Shown here: positions 1 through 5,454 of the stretch, in pieces
How positions within the stretch are numbered: position 1 is the first letter of the stretch
How the letters are laid out: each line of letters starts with the position of its first letter
NCBI GenBank assembly: GCA_014729315.1
Contig: WJKD01000781.1
Span: forward strand, 1-6,435
Origin: Promethearchaeota archaeon
GTDB taxonomy: Archaea; Asgardarchaeota; Lokiarchaeia; Sigynarchaeales; SOKP01
DNA length: 6,435 nt
Reading direction: 5' to 3'
The notes under the pieces: model-generated
What the model saw: the letters and a program-made list of their open reading frames with translations, nothing else
What the model was told of the DNA's origin: nothing
Databases searched by the model: none
Program-made: the position numbers and the translations under genes

Positions 1-62
1 GGGTTATCCGGGTATTTTTCTTCGATTTCTTTAATATTTAAAGCTAAATTATTCGATTCCAT
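1..62 (-). CDS. Partial CDS, N-terminus only, unknown protein
   Basis: Reading leftwards on the minus strand, an ATG at 60-62 opens a frame that stays open for 20 full codons to the window edge. The visible start is MESNNLALNIKEIEEKYPDN, which is hydrophilic with no signal peptide or membrane segment. The start is well supported by an AGGAG Shine-Dalgarno 7 nt upstream, the only strong one in the window. Too little is visible to name a family. It is separated from membrane protein A by 219 bp, so it probably has its own promoter. Confidence 0.72.
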   Translation of the reverse strand, partial: MESNNLALNIKEIEEKYPDN

Positions 63-69
63 TTTAATA

Positions 70-74
70 CTCCT
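70..74 (-). promoter_or_regulatory. Shine-Dalgarno AGGAG of the left-edge gene
   Basis: On the minus strand AGGAG (preceded by an A run) lies 7 nt before the ATG at 60-62, an ideal spacing. It fixes the start of the truncated gene. None of the other seven genes has a comparable motif at this distance. Confidence 0.75.
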
Positions 75-188
75 TTTTTGTTTTTAATACCAAACTTGGG
101 AGATGAATAGTCTCATTATCACATTTTTACTTATTATTCAAAAGAATACACAAAAGATAAACTTGGATATTTCAATAAGTAGAAAGTA

Positions 189-210
189 CTATAAAACTAA
201 TTCCATTAGT
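189..210 (-). promoter_or_regulatory. Palindrome next to a possible TATA box, upstream of the left-edge gene
   Basis: ACTAAT-TCC-ATTAGT at 196-210 is a perfect inverted repeat with 6-bp arms and a 3-nt centre. On the minus strand it runs directly into TTTTATAG (196-189), a possible archaeal TATA box. Initiation about 25 nt further on would leave a leader of roughly 100 nt before the ATG at 62. The symmetry is directly visible. Promoter and operator roles are inference, and the sequence is very AT-rich. Confidence 0.3.
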
Positions 211-281
211 CTAAAAAATAATTTTTCGTAATAAAGATACTCGGTTTTTTTTTATAATCATTTAAGACTCAAAATTTATAC

Positions 282-1034
282 CTACAAATAGTCGACAAAT
301 TTTTTTCTGATAAAAATTGATCTCATCCAGTTCGGTAAGAGAAAACTCCCATAGAATGCAATCGAACTTAGAATTAGAATAATTCTGACTATTAAAATTG
401 TTACGAGAGTAAGAGGAAGAATTCCATCGAATAATGCTCCCCCCACATATAATATCCAAGCGATTATATGAAGTTTCCCTTTCAGTTTTGCCTCTTCATT
501 TTCATTTTTCATTGATCCTAATCCTAATTTAACACCAGTAATTAATAATATCCCTAAATCAATAATAATATATACTACTACAAAAGTTCGATATTCAATG
601 TCCACAGGACTAATGACCATCCCTATAATTGAAGGATTAACAATAACATAATAGAAAAAGACCAATTCAAAAGCCAAACCATATATTATGGAGATAATGA
701 TAATGGATTTTTTTAACCTTGGATACATTAATTCCGTAATTGCAGCAATCCAACATGTAAAACCAACGGGAGAAAAAGATAAGCCTATGATAAAACAAAC
801 CCTATCTGGTAAAATCGCTCCAGATAAGATATACATGATAAAGTTAATCGCCGAAGGGACATATGGAAGAATTAAAGCAATCCAAGTAAGACCAATGTAG
901 AGAAGGATACTTTCTTTAAATTCAAAATAAGCTAAAATTATTAATAATCCAATGAATAAGGCAATAACGATAAAAACAATTATTCCAATTCCGCTAATTA
1001 TTTGCAATAATTCTAATGGCACAGATAGTTTCAC
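282..1034 (-). CDS. Seven-helix integral membrane protein A, unknown function
   Basis: A 250-residue, very hydrophobic protein with about seven membrane segments (near residues 12-36, 44-66, 80-104, 110-131, 150-172, 188-206, 208-229) and a short basic C-terminal tail. I do not recognise a characterised family. It aligns without gaps (offset four residues) to the protein at 2897-3622 with about 40% identity by hand count. Shared features are Y36-F-E38, G48-L-T-W51, F122-E123, S142-P143, E147-Y148, a charged loop K183-L-K-G-K187, acidic D203, R217 and L233-P-x-W-M237. The start is GTG: a TAA lies two codons upstream, and the N-terminus matches the paralog's. It has a single histidine, so a haem-binding HdrE/cytochrome b role is unlikely, and there is no retinal-type lysine in the last helix. 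It follows hdrC by 32 bp. A sensor, receptor or transporter role is possible but unproven. Confidence 0.88.
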   Translation of the reverse strand: MKLSVPLELLQIISGIGIIVFIVIALFIGLLIILAYFEFKESILLYIGLTWIALILPYVPSAINFIMYILSGAILPDRVCFIIGLSFSPVGFTCWIAAITELMYPRLKKSIIIISIIYGLAFELVFFYYVIVNPSIIGMVISPVDIEYRTFVVVYIIIDLGILLITGVKLGLGSMKNENEEAKLKGKLHIIAWILYVGGALFDGILPLTLVTILIVRIILILSSIAFYGSFLLPNWMRSIFIRKKFVDYL

Positions 1035-1052
1035 GATTTATTATTACTTTAA

Positions 1053-1066
1053 GAATTTTAATATAG
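1053..1066 (-). promoter_or_regulatory. TATA box for leaderless transcription of membrane protein A
   Basis: On the minus strand CTATATTAAAATTC starts immediately after the hdrC stop codon. Its TATA core is centred about 27 nt before the GTG at 1034, the archaeal TATA-to-start distance expected for a leaderless transcript. The purine-rich AAGGAA just upstream, within the last hdrC codons, could serve as BRE. The gene has no Shine-Dalgarno, which fits. Inferred from sequence and spacing only. Confidence 0.5.
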
Positions 1067-1615
1067 CTATTCCTTAGCATCGTCTTCATCCTTAGCCCGT
1101 TTTCTTTGAGATTTACTACTTTCGCTCGCCTTGAAGACATATTTAATCCGAGCAAAATTACATATTTCGTTTAATTCTTTAACTCTTTCTTCAGATAAAG
1201 ATCCGTCTAAGGGTTCATCTAATACAGACCCATTTGTAAGAAATCTTTCGGACATTTCAACATATTTTGTTAAATCATTATAACGAGGACCATATCCTTT
1301 TTTAAAAGATTCGTTTCTGAGGTTGATAATAAGCAATGGGATATTGATTCCTTCTTTTGGACAAACTCGTTTACACCTTTCACATAAAAAACAATACCAA
1401 ATATCAGAATCTTTCAGTACGCTTTTATCTCCTCTAATAATTTTTGTTAGGATTTTTCGAATGTTAAAATTAGATATTTTCGACGCAGGACATTCACCCA
1501 CGCACTTTCCACAAGCAATACATTGAAGTATTTTCTTATTTTCTTCAACGTCTTGAGTCAATTCGTTCAGAAAATCGGAGTCCCAATCCTCATTAGATTC
1601 TACTTCATTTGCCAT
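1067..1615 (-). CDS. hdrC: Heterodisulfide reductase subunit C-like protein (two 4Fe-4S clusters)
   Basis: A soluble 182-residue ferredoxin-like protein with two classic CxxCxxCxxxC(P) cluster motifs: C32/C35/C38/C42-P and C75/C78/C81/C85-P, each expected to bind one [4Fe-4S] cluster. The motif spacing, the W-Y-C opening of the second motif, the following I-N-I-P...L-R segment and the overall length match HdrC. In HdrABC complexes HdrC relays electrons between the flavin/Fe-S subunit HdrA and the HdrB active site. No CCG-domain HdrB or flavin HdrA is visible here, so the partner is unknown. The acidic N-terminus and the highly charged C-terminal tail (about 163-182) lie outside the cluster domain. 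The start is ATG without a Shine-Dalgarno, consistent with a short-leader transcript. It lies 32 bp upstream of membrane protein A and is divergent from the SDR gene. A related dicluster ferredoxin of another complex cannot be excluded. Confidence 0.88.
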   Translation of the reverse strand: MANEVESNEDWDSDFLNELTQDVEENKKILQCIACGKCVGECPASKISNFNIRKILTKIIRGDKSVLKDSDIWYCFLCERCKRVCPKEGINIPLLIINLRNESFKKGYGPRYNDLTKYVEMSERFLTNGSVLDEPLDGSLSEERVKELNEICNFARIKYVFKASESSKSQRKRAKDEDDAKE

Positions 1616-1627
1616 AATTATTCAAGG

Positions 1628-1680
1628 TTTTATAATAAAAATTTGTTCCTAAGAAAAAACATAGTTCATTTTAAAAAAAT
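1628..1680 (-). promoter_or_regulatory. hdrC: Candidate hdrC promoter region (two TATA-like elements)
   Basis: On the minus strand there are two A/T elements ahead of hdrC: TTTTTTTAAAAT (about 1668-1679) and TTTTTATTATAAAA (1628-1641). The first would place initiation near 1647, giving a leader of about 30 nt. The second is rather close to the ATG. Both are plausible in form, and I cannot decide between them by eye. Confidence 0.35.
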
Positions 1681-1700
1681 TATTAGTTTTTCCTAATAAT
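1679..1700. repeat. Perfect 8-bp-arm palindrome in the hdrC/SDR divergent spacer
   Basis: ATTATTAG (1679-1686), six bases, then CTAATAAT (1693-1700) form a perfect inverted repeat of 22 bp. It touches the upstream TATA-like element of hdrC, on the BRE side. Its size and two-fold symmetry resemble a site for a dimeric winged-helix or ribbon-helix-helix regulator. The regulatory role is inference. Confidence 0.45.
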
Positions 1701-1799
1701 CAATTTTCTTATTTTCCGCTTAGAAAAATAACATTTTTAATAATCTAATTACACTTTGAAAGTTAACCATTTATAATATTAAAATTTTTAAATCTCAAA

Positions 1800-1808
1800 T
1801 TATAATTA
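1800..1808 (+). promoter_or_regulatory. Candidate TATA box of the SDR gene
   Basis: TTATAATTA is centred about 35 nt upstream of the ATG at 1839. An archaeal start about 26 nt downstream of the TATA centre would leave a leader of roughly 9 nt, which agrees with the lack of a real Shine-Dalgarno. A second A/T element, TTTTTAAAT at about 1785-1793, is an alternative that would give a leader of about 23 nt. Confidence 0.4.
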
Positions 1809-1838
1809 AGAACTACAAAATAAAAGATGATTTGAATC

Positions 1839-2717
1839 ATGATTTTAAACGAGAAAAATGTCGTAATCACGGGCTCAGGTAGAGGAATTGGCAAGGCTGT
1901 GGCTATTGCTTGCGCACGAGAAGGTGCCAATGTAGGATTAACTTCAAGAACTCTCGAAGAACTTGAATCAGTGAAAAAGGAAATAGAAGGGTTAGAAACA
2001 CATGGTAAAATTTCAATTCACACCGCAGATATAACGAATTATCAAGAGGTCGAAAAAGCCTTTTCGGGATTTTCTAGTGATTTAGGACCTTTACATGGCG
2101 TTATCGCTAACGCAGGAGCGTCTCGTAGAGGAAAGACTCATGAATTCGACCCAGAAAGGTTTAAAACTATTATAGATGTAAATATTTTAGGTGTTTTCAA
2201 CACATTTAAAGCAGCCTATCCATATTTAGCAAAAGATGATAAAAAAAATAAGGCAAGGTTTATAATCACCGGATCCTCAGCATACCCCGCAGCCATGCCC
2301 ACTTTTGCTGCTTACACTGCTACAAAATATGCAGTTGTGGGGTTCCAAAAAGCTTTATCAACAGAATATAAACGTGAAAATATTAATTTTACGATGGTCC
2401 TACCTACGATGGTTGATACTCGACTTTTACGCGGTAAAAAAGCAGGAGACGGAAATGCACCTGATAATGTTCTCCATCCTACTGATCTGGAAGAATATTA
2501 CTTGTTTTTACTTTCGGACGATGCAAATCGAGAGGACGATACATTAATCTTTACTAACGATTTTCAACAGTTAAAATCAATAATTAAAAACGCACCAGAC
2601 GAAAAGAAGCAAGACTTTGACACCTTCAAAGATTATCTGGAGAAAGAAGAATCCAGAGTTTATGAAAATATAAAATCTGTTCGCAGGCTCGTGAAATATA
2701 TTTTTGAGCGCTATTAA
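1839..2717 (+). CDS. Classical short-chain dehydrogenase/reductase (SDR), probably NADP(H)-dependent
   Basis: A 292-residue cytosolic Rossmann-fold oxidoreductase. The cofactor motif T11-G-x-G-R-G-I-G18 follows the first strand. D64 sits in the conserved acidic position, N91-A-G93 is the structural NAG motif, and N115, S146, Y159 and K163 form the SDR catalytic tetrad with the usual Y-x-x-x-K and 13-residue S-to-Y spacing. R15 before the second glycine and R37 after strand two favour NADP(H) over NAD(H). Substrate cannot be read from the sequence. After the core (to about residue 240) there is a lysine/glutamate-rich helical extension to 292, making it longer than the usual 250-residue SDR. 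The usual P-G after strand six is P189-T190. It starts at ATG without a Shine-Dalgarno, is the only plus-strand gene here, and has its own T-rich terminator. Confidence 0.93.
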   Translation: MILNEKNVVITGSGRGIGKAVAIACAREGANVGLTSRTLEELESVKKEIEGLETHGKISIHTADITNYQEVEKAFSGFSSDLGPLHGVIANAGASRRGKTHEFDPERFKTIIDVNILGVFNTFKAAYPYLAKDDKKNKARFIITGSSAYPAAMPTFAAYTATKYAVVGFQKALSTEYKRENINFTMVLPTMVDTRLLRGKKAGDGNAPDNVLHPTDLEEYYLFLLSDDANREDDTLIFTNDFQQLKSIIKNAPDEKKQDFDTFKDYLEKEESRVYENIKSVRRLVKYIFERY

Positions 2718-2720
2718 AAG

Positions 2721-2750
2721 CCCTTTCCTCTTTATACTTTTTCTTTTTTA
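2721..2750 (+). terminator. Pyrimidine-rich terminator tract after the SDR gene
   Basis: Starting 4 nt after the TAA stop, the plus strand is almost wholly C/T with several T runs, the longest six T at 2744-2749. Such T-rich tracts are the usual archaeal intrinsic terminators. A 6-bp inverted repeat, CTAATC/GATTAG (2751-2770), follows directly. Confidence 0.6.
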
Positions 2751-2870
2751 CTAATCTTGCTATTGATTAGAGAAATCCTATTTGTGAATAATTATTATAA
2801 ATTTCTAAGACCAAGAAAAATGTGAGATTAAAAACAGAGATATTCTAAAACATAGACCTCTACAATTTTA

Positions 2871-2892
2871 TTAAAAAAAGAAAAAAGAAATT
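2871..2892 (-). terminator. T-rich terminator after membrane protein B
   Basis: On the minus strand, starting about 5 nt after the TAA stop of membrane protein B, the sequence contains six-T and seven-T runs broken by single C residues, typical of an archaeal oligo-T terminator. It faces the SDR terminator across roughly 120 bp, insulating the two convergent genes. Confidence 0.6.
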
Positions 2893-2896
2893 ATAT

Positions 2897-3622
2897 TTAT
2901 TCGTTCTTCAATAAGAGTTTTTTCATCCAATCAGGTAAAGTAAATCCACCGTAAAACTCGATTGCGCTTAATATCAATATGCTTCTAGTGATTACTAAAA
3001 GAACTGCGTTCAACGTAAACAATGCTTCTAATAGTGCACCGATAAAGAAAGAAATAAACGCTAAAATTAGGAGTTTTCCCTTAAGTTTAATCTCAGGATT
3101 CTCAGATTTTAAGGATTCTTTCCCAAATATGATTCCTGTAATGAGAAAGATTGTCATACTTAGAAAGAGATAAACTTGAATGAATAAACTGTATTCCGCG
3201 TGAAATGGACTAACTAGGCTACCTATTTGAGCTGTATTCGTAAATAAAACATAAAAGAAAATTATTTCAAAAATCACAGCAAAAATAGCTAGAAAAGCGA
3301 TAATTAGTTTTTGATTTTCCTTATATAGAAGGTTAGTAAACGCCATGAACCATACTATAAATGTAAGAGGGATAAACGCATTGACTAATGTTAAATAAGC
3401 CATCTCACTCAAAGGAACTCCTAAGATTAAGATCATCAAGAAACTTGTCGCATCGCATAACCAAGGAAAGGAAATTAATATCCATGTAAGTCCTACATAG
3501 ACCAAATTTGGATTTTTATGTTCGAAATACTTTAATAGGATGAATATCCCCAAGATCAAGGAAATTATAATATAGATTAAACTAAGCGATCCTTGTAAAT
3601 ACTCGATAGGTTCTAATTGCAT
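2897..3622 (-). CDS. Seven-helix integral membrane protein B, paralog of A, unknown function
   Basis: A 241-residue hydrophobic protein with about seven membrane segments (near residues 12-30, 40-60, 72-97, 105-127, 143-167, 183-202, 204-224), clearly homologous to the protein at 282-1034. The shared skeleton is Y32-F-E34, G44-L-T-W47, P53, W91, T96, F118-E119, S137-P138, E143-Y144, L160-I-T-G163, K179-L-K-G-K183, G195-A-L, E199, R213, F223-Y-G and L229-P-x-W-M233. Charged residues placed inside predicted helices (E119, E199, R213) are conserved in kind between the two proteins and may be functional. No haem, retinal or nucleotide-binding pattern is evident. The start is ATG with no Shine-Dalgarno. 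It lies 209 bp downstream of the longin-like gene, with its own promoter and terminator, so it is probably monocistronic. Confidence 0.9.
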   Translation of the reverse strand: MQLEPIEYLQGSLSLIYIIISLILGIFILLKYFEHKNPNLVYVGLTWILISFPWLCDATSFLMILILGVPLSEMAYLTLVNAFIPLTFIVWFMAFTNLLYKENQKLIIAFLAIFAVIFEIIFFYVLFTNTAQIGSLVSPFHAEYSLFIQVYLFLSMTIFLITGIIFGKESLKSENPEIKLKGKLLILAFISFFIGALLEALFTLNAVLLVITRSILILSAIEFYGGFTLPDWMKKLLLKNE

Positions 3623-3640
3623 TTTATATCAAAACTGTTT

Positions 3641-3662
3641 AACTAATAGATTTTGGTTAGTT
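3641..3662. repeat. Inverted repeat AACTAA-N10-TTAGTT near the predicted start of gene B
   Basis: AACTAA (3641-3646) and TTAGTT (3657-3662) form a 22-bp element with perfect 6-bp arms, over the predicted transcription start and leader of membrane protein B. It could be a repressor site, but six-base arms in such AT-rich DNA can arise by chance. Confidence 0.3.
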
Positions 3663-3701
3663 GAGAAATGAAAATTCTTTTATATTAATTTCTCTAATTA
3701 G
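3663..3701 (-). promoter_or_regulatory. BRE/TATA promoter of membrane protein B with flanking inverted repeat
   Basis: On the minus strand GAGAAAT (3694-3688, BRE-like) leads into TTAATATAAAAG (3688-3677), a good archaeal TATA box. It predicts a start near 3655 and a leader of about 33 nt before the ATG at 3622. GAGAAAT is repeated in inverted orientation at 3663-3669, so the TATA box lies between 7-bp arms. The palindrome CTAATTAG abuts it at 3694-3701. Confidence 0.5.
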
Positions 3702-3790
3702 AATAATGTTATTACTATTGTGTCAAACAATTGAACGAAAATCTAAATTTATTAGTAGATCTTGGGACTTTGAGATGTTCACTACGCTTA

Positions 3791-3800
3791 AAGAAAAAAG
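3791..3800 (-). terminator. T-rich terminator after the longin-like gene
   Basis: On the minus strand CTTTTTTCTT lies about 32 nt downstream of the TAA stop of the longin-like gene. It fits an archaeal oligo-T terminator and supports separate transcription from membrane protein B. Confidence 0.45.
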
Positions 3801-3831
3801 TCATAAATTTATACTCTAATGTTTTTAGGAA

Positions 3832-4920
3832 TTAAACTATCTCGTAATCAGTTAACTCTGTATCGTTTTTAAATCCATTCAGCAATAATTTAAGGTGTTG
3901 AGTATATTGGTCAAAAGAAATCTCGTGTTTCTCGTATCTATCAAATAATTTTTTTATAACATAATAGGGCTTGAATTTAATAAATCTGATATCAGACAAT
4001 AAGGAGACATATCCCTTGGATTCAAAGACAAAATGTTTACTCAATAGTTCACTAAATAGCTCTTCCTTATTATTTAATATTTCTAAACACTCGCTTACGG
4101 AAACGCTACCTTCTCTCAATTTTTCTAATATATTATGGATTTCAGGATAAATTAAAAATTTAATAATATCCTTTTTTTCTTTTTCCGAGATTACATCGTA
4201 TCCGGCAAAAAAATCGTTAACTTTGTTATTAAAGCTTAGCTTTGCGTCAGTATCATTTTCTGGTTTATTAGGAAGCATGGTAGGAGGGATCCTAATACAA
4301 GAGAGATCGTTTATTAAAAAATAGCATTCCTTCGCCCCTGGTACATTTTTTTTTATAATTAAATTTTCTCGAATGAATGAGATTAACAAAAGGTCAAGAT
4401 TTAAAGTGGAAAAGCCATATTCTTGACGTAATCTATCATTTAAGGAGGACTTAGAAATAACTCCATCTTGAAGAATTTTTAAAATTGTTGATTTGATTCT
4501 GTCCTTAAAGAATGTTAACAAATTTTCCTCTTTTTCCAATTTTGAAAAGTTCTTTATTGTAGTAAATGCTTCCGAAATCGCTCTCGTTATCTTGTTTGAA
4601 TTAATCAATTCAATTAGATTTTTACTAACAATCGCCAGAATATCTGGATAATCCACTATTATATCCTTGATTTTATCCGTCTCGTCATATACTATAACTA
4701 AAAAATAGAGCTCTCCCTCAAATTCTTGAATAATGGAAGTATATTGTTCGTTACCGATCTCAGGAATATATTCAATAATTGAAGATTCTTTATCTAACTC
4801 GTGGAGTGCCCAAATCTTTAAGAACAAATCCTTTGAAGGAAATTTTTTCTCTGGAGGATATTGAATAATGGGTTCTGGTCCTGTATTTTTGTTCCAATAA
4901 ATAATAATAATTCTATCCAA
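3832..4920 (-). CDS. Longin-like domain protein with probable winged-helix segments
   Basis: A 362-residue soluble protein. The first 110 residues have a longin/roadblock-like pattern: strand 4-9, a turn with G14-P15-E16, strand 17-21 ending Y-P-P, helix about 29-42, three strands (about 47-52, 60-67, 70-79) and a helix about 92-108. A turn with G-P between two N-terminal strands is common in longin domains of trafficking and GTPase-regulator proteins. Residues about 140-205 read as a winged helix (helix, S-K-S-S-L turn, recognition helix, hairpin), and about 255-315 may be a second. The last 45 residues are helical and charged. No GTPase, kinase or metal motif is seen. The start is TTG: a stop lies five codons upstream, no ATG occurs until residue 215, and the first strand begins directly after it. 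I infer a regulatory or small-GTPase-associated role. Domain calls are by pattern only. Confidence 0.85.
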   Translation of the reverse strand: MDRIIIIYWNKNTGPEPIIQYPPEKKFPSKDLFLKIWALHELDKESSIIEYIPEIGNEQYTSIIQEFEGELYFLVIVYDETDKIKDIIVDYPDILAIVSKNLIELINSNKITRAISEAFTTIKNFSKLEKEENLLTFFKDRIKSTILKILQDGVISKSSLNDRLRQEYGFSTLNLDLLLISFIRENLIIKKNVPGAKECYFLINDLSCIRIPPTMLPNKPENDTDAKLSFNNKVNDFFAGYDVISEKEKKDIIKFLIYPEIHNILEKLREGSVSVSECLEILNNKEELFSELLSKHFVFESKGYVSLLSDIRFIKFKPYYVIKKLFDRYEKHEISFDQYTQHLKLLLNGFKNDTELTDYEIV

Positions 4921-5009
4921 AAAATTATCACGAAGTCATTAAAGATTACAATTAAAGTTGTTCAATTTATGTAATAAAAGAAGTGAATTAAATAGTTGTT
5001 CTTTTTGAG

Positions 5010-5035
5010 TTTTTAGGTAGTAAACACCTTAAAAA
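5010..5035. repeat. Hairpin-forming inverted repeat after the small helical gene
   Basis: TTTTTAGGT (5010-5018) pairs with ACCT-T-AAAAA (5026-5035) through nine base pairs with one bulged T and a 7-nt loop. It starts 16 nt past the stop of the small helical gene and lies about 90 nt upstream of the longin-like gene, so it could be a 3' end structure or a regulatory site. The T run precedes the stem on the minus strand, so it is not a classical terminator. Confidence 0.35.
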
Positions 5036-5050
5036 TTTAGAGTTATTTAT

Positions 5051-5299
5051 TCATTCAGAATTGAAAATAACGGGGAACTTTTTTTCGAGACTCCTTAATA
5101 AACTACTCAATTGAGGAAACAACTGGGCTATGTTAATTGACTCAGTTAGTTGATCCAAAATGAGGCACGCGTTGTTCATTTCGCTTTCAGACAAATTATT
5201 CGATTTAGCAAATAATAAATCAAATTCGTCTTTAAACCACTGAAGTTCGTTTTTTAAATCTTCTTGAATGAGTCGGTTAAAGTTAACATTTAGCTTCAT
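5051..5299 (-). CDS. Small all-helical protein, unknown function
   Basis: A soluble protein of 82 residues from the ATG at 5297-5299, or 90 if the in-frame TTG at 5321-5323 is used. I favour the ATG because neither start has a Shine-Dalgarno and the extra residues are low-complexity N/S. I do not recognise a family. The pattern suggests about three amphipathic helices (roughly residues 8-31, 36-54, 57-74) with regular leucines and many acidic and lysine residues, so a helical bundle or coiled-coil partner protein is plausible. It has no cysteine pairs, signal peptide or membrane segment. It lies 130 bp upstream of the longin-like gene on the same strand, which raises but does not establish a functional link. 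Confidence 0.6.
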   Translation of the reverse strand: MKLNVNFNRLIQEDLKNELQWFKDEFDLLFAKSNNLSESEMNNACLILDQLTESINIAQLFPQLSSLLRSLEKKFPVIFNSE

Positions 5300-5396
5300 T
5301 TTCGATATACTATTCCTATTCAATTAGTTCTATTTTACAAAAATTATCTATGATTTACATGAAAAAGTTTACTTAAAAATCTATTTAATCAAAAAG

Positions 5397-5406
5397 CTTT
5401 ATAAAG
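5397..5406 (-). promoter_or_regulatory. Palindromic TATA box CTTTATAAAG upstream of the small gene
   Basis: CTTTATAAAG is a near-consensus archaeal TATA box and reads the same on both strands. On the minus strand it is preceded by CGGAATC as a possible BRE. It predicts initiation near 5375 and a leader of about 75 nt before the small gene's ATG. No plus-strand gene follows it. Confidence 0.4.
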
Positions 5407-5423
5407 GATTCCGACATAAATGT

Positions 5424-5446
5424 AAAGGTTGGATAAAAAAACCTTT
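5424..5446 (-). terminator. Hairpin with T7 run after the transporter gene
   Basis: AAAGGTT (5424-5430) and AACCTTT (5440-5446) form a perfect 7-bp inverted repeat starting about 9 nt after the TGA of the transporter. On the minus strand it contains seven consecutive T (5441-5435). The position and T run make it the likely terminator of the transporter transcript, before the next promoter. Confidence 0.5.
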
Positions 5447-5454
5447 TTCATTTA

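Noticed and set aside
245..253. Nine-T run as a terminator of membrane protein A
   Set aside because: The T run is on the plus strand. The gene is on the minus strand, where this reads as an A run. No plus-strand gene ends here.
688..900. Open frame of 70 codons on the plus strand
   Set aside because: It lies wholly antisense to membrane protein A, whose frame has strong membrane-protein character and a paralog. It has no promoter or family signal of its own.
282..1034. Membrane protein A as a rhodopsin or a haem-bearing HdrE-like cytochrome
   Set aside because: There is no lysine in the last helix for retinal binding, and a single histidine in the whole protein cannot supply haem ligands.
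1323..1526. Open frame on the plus strand opposite hdrC
   Set aside because: It overlaps the two cysteine-motif regions of hdrC, and its product is a by-product of that coding sequence.
2305..2547. Open frame of 80 codons inside the SDR gene
   Set aside because: It is out of frame with an SDR that carries all its catalytic residues. Its product looks like a composition artefact.
5321..5323. TTG as the start of the small helical gene (90 residues)
   Set aside because: It is possible, but an ATG eight codons later is a better codon, neither has a Shine-Dalgarno, and the added residues carry no structural pattern.
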